Assembly: GCA_028274465.1 (NCBI GenBank)
Contig: CM051457.1
Coordinates: 109,739,982 to 109,803,981 of the forward strand
Reading direction: 5' to 3'
Length of the DNA stretch: 64,000 nucleotides
Origin: Plantago ovata
Lineage: Eukaryota; Streptophyta; Magnoliopsida; Lamiales; Plantaginaceae
Under the pieces are notes generated by a model that had not been told where the DNA came from, ran no database searches, and saw only the letters and a list, made by a program, of their open reading frames with translations. Below, piece after piece: positions 47,015 through 57,954 of this stretch (its first letter is position 1; every line of letters starts with the position of its first letter). The position numbers were made by a program, and so were the translations under genes.

Positions 47015-49467
47015 TCAATTAGCCGGTGGTTGTTGGGATCGGTACCAAAGCAGCTTCAACTCGTCATCGTAGTCCAACCAAATCCTCGCTTCGTGCACGC
47101 TCCTCATTAGACGAGAGTTACCGGCAAAGTATTTGCGAAGATCGCTCTGCATTTGGGGCAGTAGTCTCGCAGTCTCTTGCAAAACGCGCTCCTTGATAAG
47201 GCGCTTCTCTTCGCGGTCTACCGTGACATCGCTCGCCAGATTACCAAACCCGACAAAGTCAACGGACGAAGCGCTTCTCCCACTATCACTAGCACTGCTA
47301 CCTTTGCCCTTGTACCTCTTGCTTGACTTCTCGCGGTAGTGTTGCTTCGCCTCCTCCTTGTCCAACGAGTCGAGGTACACTTGCTCTTCGTCTACTTGCT
47401 CGTCTTCCCACTCACGACAAGGGTTGCCGGTATCCGTCGAAAAATTACCTTCATCATCGCACCCCCCCCCACATCTGACCGAATTCGTAGGCCATGGGGA
47501 AATCCCTTTGGTTGCGCGCTTCTTCAGCTTCATCCGTTCCATCCTGCAGCGGTTGACGTAATTTTTACACATATAATTCTTCAGTTATTAGTTTAGGTGT
47601 AAATTGTATTGGTTTAATGTTTTAGCTGGTAAAAAACAAACACGTACCTCAAAGTACAAATTATCGTCTTTCATTAGGGCCCCTGTCCGTGGATCGCGAA
47701 CCACCCATCATTTCCTAAGTTTCTCGCAACCCATATTCGATATGAATTCTTCAGTCTAGTCAGTTTTTGTTGAAGCCGTTTCTTATCCCAATCGTAACTT
47801 GTAGCCAGAACCATATCACTTAGAATAACATCCCAAGTCTTTGGCTTGAATGTTTTGCCAGCGATCATACCCCGCTGCCACATGTGATGGAGAATTTTTA
47901 TAAACGTTATTGTGTTTTCCCTCGACCATGCGTCAGGAGGGGCACGAACACGAGCCGCGGAAGAGCTTCCTTCCTTGCCCTTATCTTTCGAATTCTTCGA
48001 ACCAAATCCCCGCCACATCTAAACGCATTTTTTTGTATACAGGATTAACCAATTGTTTGAAGTAAACAGATGATAGGCAACGAGATTATATGTTACATTC
48101 TTCAAACTAGTACATCAAGTGTTTCAATGGATTTATTCATGGACTTTTGTAGGCTTTGCCTTTATGCGATATATTTGCAACGGTTACATTATGTTCACGT
48201 TAGATTGTTTTTGCGATCAATTTTGTTACTTACTTCAAGCGGTATTGTTTGTATTTCAATTATATTATCTTTACTTATACGTTCTACTAAGATCATAAAG
48301 TATCGAATTAAACAAAAGTTAAGCATATGAACACCAAATATGAACGACATAATAGATGGCAAAAATTCATAAACAAGGTACCCTTAATAAAAAGTATAGT
48401 GCAATGCAAAAGTCAAATAATAAATTTACAGTACAATATATGTTTCCCGAATACAAGGTAGACACGTGCACAAATGGAAAATAAAAAAACCACTTAACTA
48501 GACAATCTACAAAAATGTTCGATCGGCTTTCAATACACTCCCCTACATCCAATAATTGTGAATGAGGGATTTCATGTACCAATCGATATGTTTACTGTGT
48601 GTTGCTCCATATGTGTGGAGTGGGATTATGTACATGTAAGTAATAATCCCGAACCACCCTTCGTAGGAATTTTTTTTTTCTTATCTTATTTGCATTTCAC
48701 TTGGAAAACAAACTTCATCGCCTAAAACCAAGGCTCAGTTATAATAACTGTTTTCTTTTTTTTCCCCAAATATGTTTTCCAGACAAAGATATTAAGAAAG
48801 TCTTTTTTCCCCACAGTTATATCAATTCAAAGCACAATCTGCCAAATTTATAAAAAACCAACAAAAAAAAAAGTATACTTTTTTTTATTTGTTTTCATCT
48901 TCTCAGAAAACAATACTTCGTCACTGGACCAATCTCACTGGAGCAACAAATGCCCGAAAATAAACCGTCCCACAAATCCCAAACAATGAACCGGTCTGCC
49001 AAACTACCTTACAAAAAACCAACAATGCCATACTGCCAAACTTCCTTACAAAAAACCAAACTGCCACCATTAAAGGCAAACCAACAATGCCAAACTGCCA
49101 AACTACCTTACAAAAACCAAACTGCCACCATTAAAGGCAAACTGCCTTAATGCGAAACTGCCAAACCAACAAACTGCCATACAACACAACAACCAAAATG
49201 CAAACCAAAAAACATACTAAATACAACACAACCAAACTGCCATAGCACATAACACATACAACCAACAAGAAAATGTGTAATGCAAGTACTTAAATAACAC
49301 CACTGTTAATGAACATGCAAAATTATGAAAAAGTATATGGAAAAAGGTATTAGAATCACCTCCGAATGGACACTAGGAAGTTGCGAATGGAAAGCAGATG
49401 AACCAATGGATGAGTTAGAAGACTCTGCTGGTGCAACTATAATTTGCTTTTTTTTTTTTGAATTCAT
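47015..49467 (-). pseudogene. Harbinger ORF1, Myb/SANT-like DNA-binding protein
   Basis: Probable exons are 49467-49360 (MNSKKKKQIIVAPAESS, Ser-rich, donor GAG|GTGATT), 48018 to about 47649 and about 47545-47015. The middle exon has the Myb/SANT-like domain (DAWSRENTITFIKILHHMWQ, KTWDVILSDMV and WDKKRLQQKLTRLKNSYRIW) and the typical DPRTGALMKDDNLYFE tail. Reaching that tail needs a one-base shift near 47700. The last exon is acidic, then basic, and ends with a helical region (EKRLIKERVLQETARLL). A C run of about nine bases (G on the coding strand) near 47461-47469 probably hides another indel. The protein works with the transposase by binding DNA. It is transcribed in the same direction as the transposase. 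The first exon is my inference from phase, a TATA box and splice signals. Confidence 0.65.
48950..49245. repeat. CCAAACTGCC minisatellite in the ORF1 intron
   Basis: Tandem and interspersed units built from CCAAACTGCC, CTTACAAAAAACCAA and CCACCATTAAAGGCAAAC, with a higher-order unit of about 64 bp present roughly two to three times. It falls in the long first intron proposed for Harbinger ORF1. The ORF over it is a by-product of the repeat. Confidence 0.75.
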
Positions 49468-49525
49468 ATGAGAAGTGTGGTGTGAAATCTATGAGAAGTG
49501 TGGTGTGAAATCTGAGAATGATTGC

Positions 49526-49533
49526 CTTATATA
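49526..49533 (-). promoter_or_regulatory. Probable TATA box of Harbinger ORF1
   Basis: TATATAAG on the minus strand, about 60 bases upstream of the proposed ATG at 49467. A 23-bp tandem duplication (TATGAGAAGTGTGGTG-type) lies between them in the leader. Confidence 0.5.
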
Positions 49534-49534
49534 G

Positions 49535-51690
49535 AAGTAAGCAATTGACACCTATTCACATTGGATACTTGGATACTTACTTTACAAGATAGAGGACCCA
49601 TATATATAGTACACACATGACAATCCAGCTCAAAAGTGGTTGAAATTTACAGCAACATAAAAAAATTAAATTAAATTTTGACCTGCAATCAAGTCACCAG
49701 ATGACAAAACAGGGAGGTAGAGGACTAGGGCACCAATATCAAATCAATGCACTTTCATTCCATTAATGCTAGAAAACAAATCAACTTATTGCATAGCATG
49801 CATGCCACTACCAAACAAACAGACCAGATTCCCCATGTCCACTTTACCAAAAAAAAATATAAGAAAATTTCACAAGTTGTGAAACAAACAATAATCTCAA
49901 TGCAAGACACAACCAAATAGGGGACAAACATGTGATGAAAACTATCTTTGTGGGCTCAGAAATATTTTAAACTTTGAATCAATGTAAAACTACTTCACAC
50001 TCAAATATTGGCATCCGCCATGGCTGCGAAAAACACGAATGCAAATCGCCACGCCAAGATACGGTTATGCTCTAATAAGGAGGAAGCCATTTTTTGATTA
50101 GAAATAATTTATACCAGCTGCTTCATCATCATCGCCCCTTTCACAACAAATTTATCAGCACACACAAATATGAAGCAGCAAACATCTATAAAGTAGAGTG
50201 TTAGGCAGTTTGGCAGTATATCGATTTCGCAAACGACGCACCAACAAGGGCCACGCGCCATGGCTGCAAATGGGTTGACAAGACCAATTGCCCGCCAAGA
50301 TACGAATGGCTTAAATCCTGCACCAAGTAAACGTTCCAATCAATATATTGGTTGTTCACCACATACAAAAAGGAATTTAAATTTACATAGGAGTAAGCAT
50401 GTATTACGAGTTACCTTATGGCACAAATCGCCCACGGTCATCATCAGACTGGATACCAAAGCAAATACTGCCGGCACCACAGTAATTCCATCTCCCACTT
50501 TCTCTCTCGAGGTCCGGAGGAGTTTCAACCGGAAAATGAATAACAAATTTAGATATCATATAATGAGATGAACATGACAGGGCTAATGAAACTGAAACTC
50601 AAAATACAAATCAGAGAGAGAGAGTTATTCCTTGCTTTTACTTTTATTTCGACATACTGTTAGAAAATAAATTATGAATGAACCTTGCTTTTAATTTTAT
50701 TTCGACATACTGTTAGAAAATAAATTATGAATGAATTAAGATCTGCGTAATTTTCTTCTACATATTGTTAGATAATTAGCAAACTTGAACAGAGTCTATC
50801 AACCTGAATTAAGACTAACAACGCGATGCAAGAAGAAAAATCAGACGCAAGAAGAAAAATAATTGAGCTCAATCAACAACTACTAGTTCTATTATTTTCC
50901 AAAAATTGTTTCAAAATCATCTAAACATACAATCACAGTAGTTTACGCATTTAACATGCCGACTACTAGTAAAAGCAAAAACCATCAAACTGCTAGTAAG
51001 TTAACATCAACTCGACTTGAACACACAAACCAAAAATCTCATACACCAGACAACAAATCGTAGACCAAACGGCTCGTTATTGCCAAAAAAAAATGGGGAA
51101 AATAAAGGACGATTCAAACTGTTAAACTTACATACGAAGATGTCAGTACGAGTAACAATTGACTGCAAACTCGAAACATGAAAGCCAAGCAAAAGGGAAC
51201 CGAAACATCAAAGCCAAGCAAAAGGAACCGAAACATAAGAAAACGAAACCCTAATTTCAAATCAATTAACATCAACGATTTTCCACCCAAATCGGAAAGA
51301 TTAAGTGATAGGAGGAGGAAAAGTACCTTAAAAAACCGATTCGAAGCCGCCGGACCGTCGCCGGAAAATTCCGTCGGAACCTAATCAAAAATCGGCTCCG
51401 ATAGGGTTGTAGATCGGAGCGAGACGATCACACCCATGTAATTTATTTCATCATATGACGCCGGAGTTGACCGGAAAATAGGCCGGAATGGTTCCGACAG
51501 TAAGAAAGTGGTAGAGAGTGGACAGAGAAATCTGTCCCTAGAGAGAGAAAGGGGAGATGAAAATGAAGAAATGCTTAAGGAATAGTATGAATAGTACGAG
51601 AGGCCAGTATAATTGAGAGCCAAACGTATAAAGCCCTCTCTACAGTACGAGAGGCCTCTCTAGTAGAGAGCCAAACAAGCCGATAATTAT
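49535..51690. other. Spacer, no gene supported
   Basis: Contains an imperfectly repeated segment beginning CGCCATGGCTGC (near 50017 and 50258). A short tandem duplication of about 52 bp lies at 50640-50735 (CGACATACTGTTAGAAAAT twice). A GC-richer patch around 51330-51520 with GCCGG words looks like a gene leader but has no supporting ORF. The candidate Harbinger terminus is at 51659-51674. Confidence 0.4.
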
Positions 51691-53119
51691 TTTTTTGAAA
51701 CTGCTAAAATTTTATTAATAAACGGGCATAAGAAATGCTCGAAAAACAATACATCGAAAATACACCGAACATACTCCGGATCCAACTTAACAAACCCAAG
51801 AAAAAACCTAACCGGCCTTGAGTACTATAGTTAGTACTAGTTAATAGTTATATTATATATATAGTGTACACATAATAAACTAACTTAAAATAATAATAGA
51901 GAAAATAATCAAAGTAAAAGTAATTAGATCTAGGTTTACTTACTTTTACTTCCGGTTGGTTATTTATTAATTGAGTTGAATCCTTCATTCACTTGTTTCT
52001 ACAAGTACAATATATGTAGTTTCATTTATTCCCCCCTCCCCCAATGTATATTACTAATTAAATTTTAGTCAAATTTGAATGTTTACTACCTGGGTATGTG
52101 TTGTCGTCCAACCCGTCATGGTTTGATGATATATTTCACCCGCTTTGGTTTGTCATTATGACTGACCATCCGTCTATGGTGGGTCGATTAGATATTTGTT
52201 TAAAACCCGCCAATACACGTCCGCGTTCACCCTTTGACGGGGGCTATGTATTAGCAGGTTTTTCCCCAGGTTTAAAGGTTCATATTGGTGGGTTACTTCG
52301 TGATTGCTCCCCGGGGTGATTTGCTGGCCTAACAAACCAACATGTGTTATTTTCCGTGCATTTTGTTCTCACTCGTACACACTAGGAACTTCTTTGTACG
52401 TCACTCATCCTAAAATTGCTTTAAAGCAAGCACGCTTAGCTCTGAAAATTTTATAGATGGATTTTCGAAAAGAAAGTTGCACCTTGTTGTTAGACTCTTT
52501 AATCTCTCTTGAATTTCCAGGGCGTACATTAACCCACCCCTTTTAAATTGAACACCCACCCTTTTAAATTGAACAATATTCTCATTGCGCTTTTGTTCCG
52601 ACCAAGTGTCCACCTCTTGCAGGTTTTGGGCTAGTTTAGCTCTGATACAATTTGTAACGTCCAGGTCACTAATGGGCCGACGCGATTACTTCTGGAAAAT
52701 TAATTCGGTTGGATTATTTTGATCTCAATGGAGTACCCCATCCAAGCCCAACAACTAAAAAAATTAATTAGTACCTATGCTCATCTTTCTTGGCCCTGGA
52801 CCCATAACTTACCATAAGTGCTAGGGATTAAAACAAGTCCTAATATGTCTATAACCTGAATCTCAGCTAAATGGGTTCTAAATAGGTCCTATGTTTGTCT
52901 AGAGTTGGACTAACTAAGAACCCATGGAAAAAATTGGAGTTAATGGATCAGTGTAGGATCCAAACGGGTCAGATCGAAATGATATTATGCTGAGTATTAT
53001 AGAAGTCCTGGTACTACGTGGTTGTTCTATAATATTACAAATGAACTATCATATTCAATTAGCTTATTTGTGACAATTCCAGGATTCTTATGTGATAGTA
53101 TATATTATGAAACATCAGG
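51691..53119. other. Spacer with possible retroelement fragments
   Basis: At 51692-51830 a T-rich start followed by GAAACTGCTAAAATTTTATT resembles the 3' tail of a minus-strand LINE. At 52639-52651 GCTCTGATACAA is the complement of a TTGTATCAGAGC primer-binding-like site, with TGTAACGTCC next to it. This suggests the edge of a minus-strand copia-type LTR. Neither has a supporting ORF. The ORF at 52098-52319 has no recognisable domain. Confidence 0.35.
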
Positions 53120-53390
53120 TTCAAATGGTTCAAACCCATAATTATTTAAAACATTAATTGTGTGTGATGGGTCTATTTCACAATAATAAAGAACATTAAT
53201 TGTGTTTGACAGGTACATTTCGCAATAGTTCAATATACTAATTGTGTTGGACGAGTCTATACTGCAATAGTTTTGAGCACTAATTAATTGTGTTCGATAG
53301 GTATTACGTCAATAGTTTTGAACACTAACTAATTACATTCGATGAGTCTATGCAACAATAATTTGGAATACTAACTCCGTTAAATATTTG
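53120..53390 (-). repeat. Inverted block of the 42-bp minisatellite
   Basis: About six degenerate monomers reading AACACTAATTGTGTTTGAC, GGTCTATTTCGCAATA and so on, the reverse complement of the array in WAT1 intron 2. They have diverged further than those in the large array. The block lies 214 bp upstream of the first ARID-gene exon I could define. Confidence 0.75.
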
Positions 53391-53603
53391 TTTTGATCCG
53401 AAGACCTTCTATCCATCAAGTGCCATGTTGACGTAAGAATTATAACGTCCAAGATTTTAATTTTTTGCAATATTCGACAAAGGAAATAAAATATATTTTC
53501 TGAAAAAAGATTAGCAACAAATAAATAAGAGATATTATTTCTTGCTCATAAGTAAGAGACTGGTTTCTTCCGTTGAAGAACACTAGCTAATTGAGTTTGA
53601 TTG

Positions 53604-56277
53604 ATGGGTTTACGCTTTTCATCAACTCGTGTGAGAAATTCACCTTCAACAACAGCTAGAGATCATGGAGACCAACCAATGAGGACTAGCCATACTCATG
53701 AAACTCTTCCTTTGGTAATGACTAATGATATAGTAATTATTGAGTGAGATTAATTGTGATATTCAATAACGATCGAGATCATGATTATCTTCTAACACTT
53801 TGGCTGTTAGATGCCAGAAGATGATGATGGTAGCCCAGAGGAACAAGCCGCATTCATCAATGAAGTTGAGAGTTTTTATCGGCACAAGGGGATAATGGAC
53901 TTTAAACCTCCTAGGTTTTATCAGGAACCACTTAATTGCCTCAAGTAAGCATATCATATATACTACATATGCTGTGTGTTCAAATTTTGCTAATGTTGTT
54001 AATTAATTGGTGTTTTATATTATATTATTAACATGGGGATTTAATTTGCTTTCTGTCAGGCTATGGAGAGCTGTGATTAGATTGGGAGGCTACGAAAAAG
54101 TAAGCATGCATCTCTTGTTTATGAAATTTTGAGTAAGTAGTTCTGCTGGCATGTATCTAACAATGAAATTTGGATGAACAAACATGGTTATATTGTGTAT
54201 AAACAAGGCTACAAAGAGTGATCAGTGGTAAGTTTCCTATGAACATATAAAATGTTTTAGGTTGAAACAAAATCAACAACGCCCTTTGTAGTTTGTGGTT
54301 GAGGATCGTTGCGTATGTTGATTGAGCATTGTCCACCTATATCAGATTGACGTCATTCTAGCATTAATAAGCAATACTCCGTAAATAGGTAACTGGATGC
54401 AATTTATGGCGGCAGGTGGGAGAGTCATTTCATCCACCAGAGTAAGTTTTCCTTGGGTTTTCTTTTAACTACCATCTCTTGTTTGCAGGTCGTTGTTCCT
54501 TGAGTTTTCTGCTTTGATGTTTGTTTTTATTCGTAGATTTATTAATATGTATCTTGTTTGTGCTTCGTTTGGTTTTGAACCATCTGTAATTCTTTTTCAT
54601 GTAATGGTTGCATCAGTTCTGTTGAATAGCTTTCACCAAATTAGCTAAGTGATGAAAATTCAGAGCAAGTGATGGTTTTTCATTAAGTTTCTTTGGTCAT
54701 GATCATGCTTATTACTACAACTTGTTCAAATCCTCAGATTGTTAACATGCCATTTACTTTGTTCTTCTGCTGTATATGTATACTGTCATTCTGCTGCCCT
54801 TGGCATATTCGCAATGGCTACTACTTTCAGAAACTAAATATATGCACATCAGAATTGATTCAATGGTTCTCTTTTTTCTTTTTCTTTCTCTCCTTTTGCA
54901 GGACTCTTACCTTAGTTTCTTGGACATTCCGGAATTTCTTTGAGAAGGTAAAGATTCTGGCATCACATTTCTTTGGTTTTAGGCCTTATCTGCGAAGTAG
55001 CATTGCTCTTCATGATACGGAGTAGTATGTTTTTTGGTATTCTATCATCAATCAGTTACAAATTTGGCAGACATTTATCAACTAATTTTTCATTTCTACT
55101 ATGTGATAGGCTCTCTTGGAATATGAAAAGTACCAGATACAGATTGGGGCTTTGCAATTTCCAGAAGCAACACCCACTATACTTCCTGCTCTTCAGAAAC
55201 AGGTGAGTATATTTCTACCTAGTAATATTCATTGTTTTTTACAAACATTCCTATTTAAGTAGTACTCCCTCGATCCCACTATAAAGGTACCATTCATTAT
55301 TCATTACAAAATGATATAGAGGGCTTAGAACTTTTTTATAGTTATTATAATTATTATTATTAGTTTTTAATGAGAAGTTGTTCTTTGTTCGGTGCCAGAA
55401 TTACAACGGTACCTTCTTAGCTCAACGGAGGGAGAATATGTCTATATTTACTCTATCTTTTCTTACATGTATTGTTTTCTTTGTGGCGTAGTGTGTGCTG
55501 TAAAATTTTAAATTGTGTTCAGTGGTCACCACTCACCTGGAACTCAGTTCCTTTCGTGTTCTCCCCAGTTCAATAATGTACTTCGTGCAGAAATGAATCC
55601 GGCCCCAAAAATCGTATCCCTAGACCCTAATACTAAAATTACGTTGTTCTGTCGTACTATAATTTCAAACAATTGCCCAGGGAAATGGCCATAATGGATC
55701 AGAACCGGATGGTGAGATGAAGAGCCAGTTATAAAGGTTTGTGACAATTAGATCTTAAATATCATCTTTTAGACTTCACTTCAGCTTACTTTTATTCATT
55801 ATATTGTTGACTAATGTGTGGCACTATACTTTGACAGAGCAAGAACATAAACAACACGTCAAAGCACAAGAAGAATCTCAAAAGCACTGGTATGTATTTT
55901 CTCTATAGTAGCTTCCTTTTTCTTCCAACACCTGAAATATTCTGGTTGTGATTGAACATTGATCTTTTTTTTTCTTAATGACCTTCAATATACGACCTTC
56001 TTTGGGCGTGGGATTGGTTTCTTTCAAATTGGATCTGCAGGTGTAACTCCCCTCGAGCAAAAGAGACCAAATGACTTGGAGACTTCAAACAGAGTTGCTC
56101 GAACTGAGATACGAAAGCAGTTAAGTCTGGTTATAATATGATCACTTTCTGAATGCCTATCTACAAAAGAAACATCTATTGAGTTTTCTTAAATTGCTTA
56201 TGATTGGCAGTCTGCTGGTACCAGTGGTTGATTTTGGGCCCCCAGCTGATTGGGTGAAGATCAACGTGCTCCAAACT
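53604..56277 (+). CDS. ARID-HSP20 protein (ARID5/6-like), 5' part, interrupted by a copia element
   Basis: Plant nuclear protein with an AT-rich interaction DNA-binding domain and a C-terminal HSP20-like domain, thought to act in chromatin regulation. Exons: 53604-53714 (if ATG 53604 is the start), 53811-53944, 54060-54099, 54389-54441, 54902-54947, 55110-55202, 55838-55889, 56041 to about 56130, and about 56212-56277. Phases agree throughout except at the last junction, where no clear donor is seen. The ARID domain reads INEVESFYRHKGIMDFKPPR, LKLWRAVIRLGGYEK, LWRQVGESFHPP, SWTFRNFFEKALLEYEKYQI. The final exon (VDFGPPADWVKINV) is the known start of the HSP20-like domain. The remainder of that domain is missing because a copia LTR begins nine bases into the next intron. 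Whether the gene is still spliced across the insertion cannot be told here. Confidence 0.8.
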
Positions 56278-56286
56278 GTATGTTTG

Positions 56287-57114
56287 TGTTAGAGTAATGT
56301 TTTTACGTTAATCTCCTTATGGACATTATCCTAATTGTATTGGGATTGTTTTACCTTAACTTAACAAAGATCGAATTCAAGAAGGATATACATATCAAGA
56401 ACGAGAATAGAGTTCTAGTTGGATTCGTCATGTTCAGACAACTTCAAAGTCGAAGTTGACTAGGAAACTACTTCATCAATGTGAACACGTTTTGGAGTTC
56501 AAGTTCAATTAGAAGAGGTGTTCTAATCTGATTCAATGAAGACTTCCACCGAAATTCAAGGGTGTTTATAACACTATAAATAGAGTGCCAAAGTCGACAT
56601 TGAAGGACACACACAAGAACGATACACGTTCAGTTTTGCAGATTACACTTGAAGTTGCTCAACGCCGGTTTCAACGTTAGTTGTTCAAGTCTTTTGTTTG
56701 TAGTCTATTTACACAACCTGTTTATATATTCCTCGAGGGAGTATAGGTGAGTTGGTTCTCATATAGATTAGATAATCTAGGTTGTGTTGTGTCGTTTACT
56801 AGATAAATAGGTGAGTTCGATATTCATTGTACTCAACATATTGATCTAGTCGTTTTTGCTAATAAAGCATCTAGCTGTGAATAACAGTTAGAATAAAAGT
56901 TTATACGTGTGTCTCTTTACCGCTGCGTTCTTAATCTCTGTGCACGTATTAGTTTATATTGCTTTATTGATTTACAGGTTATCGAAGTTGTCGTTAACGT
57001 TGCGTAAACTTTATAGACAACTTTGCTATCGTTTTCAGGAAGACCAAACGTACTCTGTAGGAGTTTTAGATTCTGGACTAACTCTTATTGTTTTAGAGTT
57101 CACGTGTTTTATCA
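56287..57114 (+). repeat. Left LTR of the copia element, about 828 bp
   Basis: Starts TGTTAGAGTAATG right after the ARID gene intron donor and ends TTTTATCA two bases before the primer-binding site. A TATAAATA box is at 56575-56582. Start and end are set by the TG...CA rule and the neighbouring signals, not by comparison with a second LTR. Confidence 0.65.
56575..56582 (+). promoter_or_regulatory. TATA box in the copia LTR
   Basis: TATAAATA within CACTATAAATAGAGTGCC, the likely U3 promoter of the element. Because it sits inside the ARID gene and points the same way, it could also drive chimeric transcripts. Confidence 0.5.
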
Positions 57115-57116
57115 GT

Positions 57117-57129
57117 TGGTATCAGAGCC
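57117..57129 (+). other. Primer-binding site, initiator tRNA-Met type
   Basis: TGGTATCAGAGCC two bases after the LTR, the standard plant copia primer-binding site. Confidence 0.85.
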
Positions 57130-57165
57130 TGTCTCTGTTTGCCTAACTGATCTTACAGGTACAAG

Positions 57166-57954
57166 ATGGATTCCAACTCGTACAAGAACCTCGTGAAACG
57201 ATTTGGACTTGAGAATGCAAAACCACTGTCCACTCCCATGCGCACATCCACTAAACTGACGAAAGGCGGTGTTGGCGATGACGTTAACCCAACTTTGTAC
57301 AGATCCATGATAGGCAGTCTTCTCTATCTTTCCGCATCCCGATCAGATATCCAGTTTGCAGTTTGCTTGTGTGCTAGGTTTCAATCTGAACCAAAAACCC
57401 CACACCTCAATGCTGTGAAGAATATTCTCAGGTATGTCTCTGGTACTGTTGACCTTGGTATATGGTATACTAGAGAAACAAATTTACATCTTGCTGGGTG
57501 TTCTGATTCTGATTGGGCTGGGGATACTGATGATAGAAGATCTACCAGTGGAGGATGTTTCTATTTGGGAAATAACTTAATTTCATGGTTTAGTAGAAAG
57601 CAAAATTGTGTGTCTTTGTCTACTGCAGAAGCAGAATATGTTGCTGCAGCTAGTTGTGCTACTCAACTCTTATGGTTGAAATCTATGCTAAGTGATTACT
57701 GTCTTAGGTCAGAATCTTTGATGCTATTTTGTGACAATCTGAGTGCTATTCATATTGCCCAAAACCCTGTACAGCACGCCAGAACTAAGCATATAGATAT
57801 TAGACATCATTTTTTGAGAGAATTGGTAGAAGCACAAACCCTAGGAATAGATCACATTGATACAAATAACCAACTTGCTGATATTTTCACTAAACCTTTA
57901 GATCCTGATAGGTTCCTAAGCCTTAGAAGGTCTATAGGTCTTTGCACTCTCTAG
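57166..57954 (+). pseudogene. Copia pol C-terminus (end of RT and RNase H), fused to the gag start
   Basis: One open frame of 262 codons. The first residues, MDSNS, follow the primer-binding site where gag normally starts. The frame then continues directly as NLVKRFGLENAKPLSTPM and MIGSLLYLSASRSDIQFAV from the end of the RT. RNase H follows with GCSDSDWAGDTDDRRSTSGG (first Asp), STAEAEYVAAA (Glu), CDNLSAIHIAQNP (Asp) and the terminal ADIFTKPL motif. Most of gag, the protease, the integrase and the RT core are missing, so an internal deletion joined the two ends in frame. The RNase H part itself is intact. Confidence 0.85.

Larger units (their letters stand above)
44137..49534 (-). mobile_element. 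PIF/Harbinger transposon, ends not defined
   Basis: ORF1 and the DDE transposase lie in tandem on the minus strand, the standard content of an autonomous PIF/Harbinger element, here with an extra SANT-like ORF. The termini are uncertain. GGCTTGTTTGGCTCTC (minus strand, about 51659-51674) has the look of a Harbinger terminus and has a subterminal GTTTGGCTCTC repeat, but no left-hand partner was found between 43158 and 44136. Confidence 0.65.

Noticed and set aside
51659..51674. Confirmed right end of the Harbinger element
   Set aside because: The sequence looks like a terminus, but no inverted partner or flanking TTA/TAA pair was found.
52098..52319. ORF of 73 codons resembling an organelle fragment
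   Set aside because: I could match it to no plastid or mitochondrial gene. It is probably chance.
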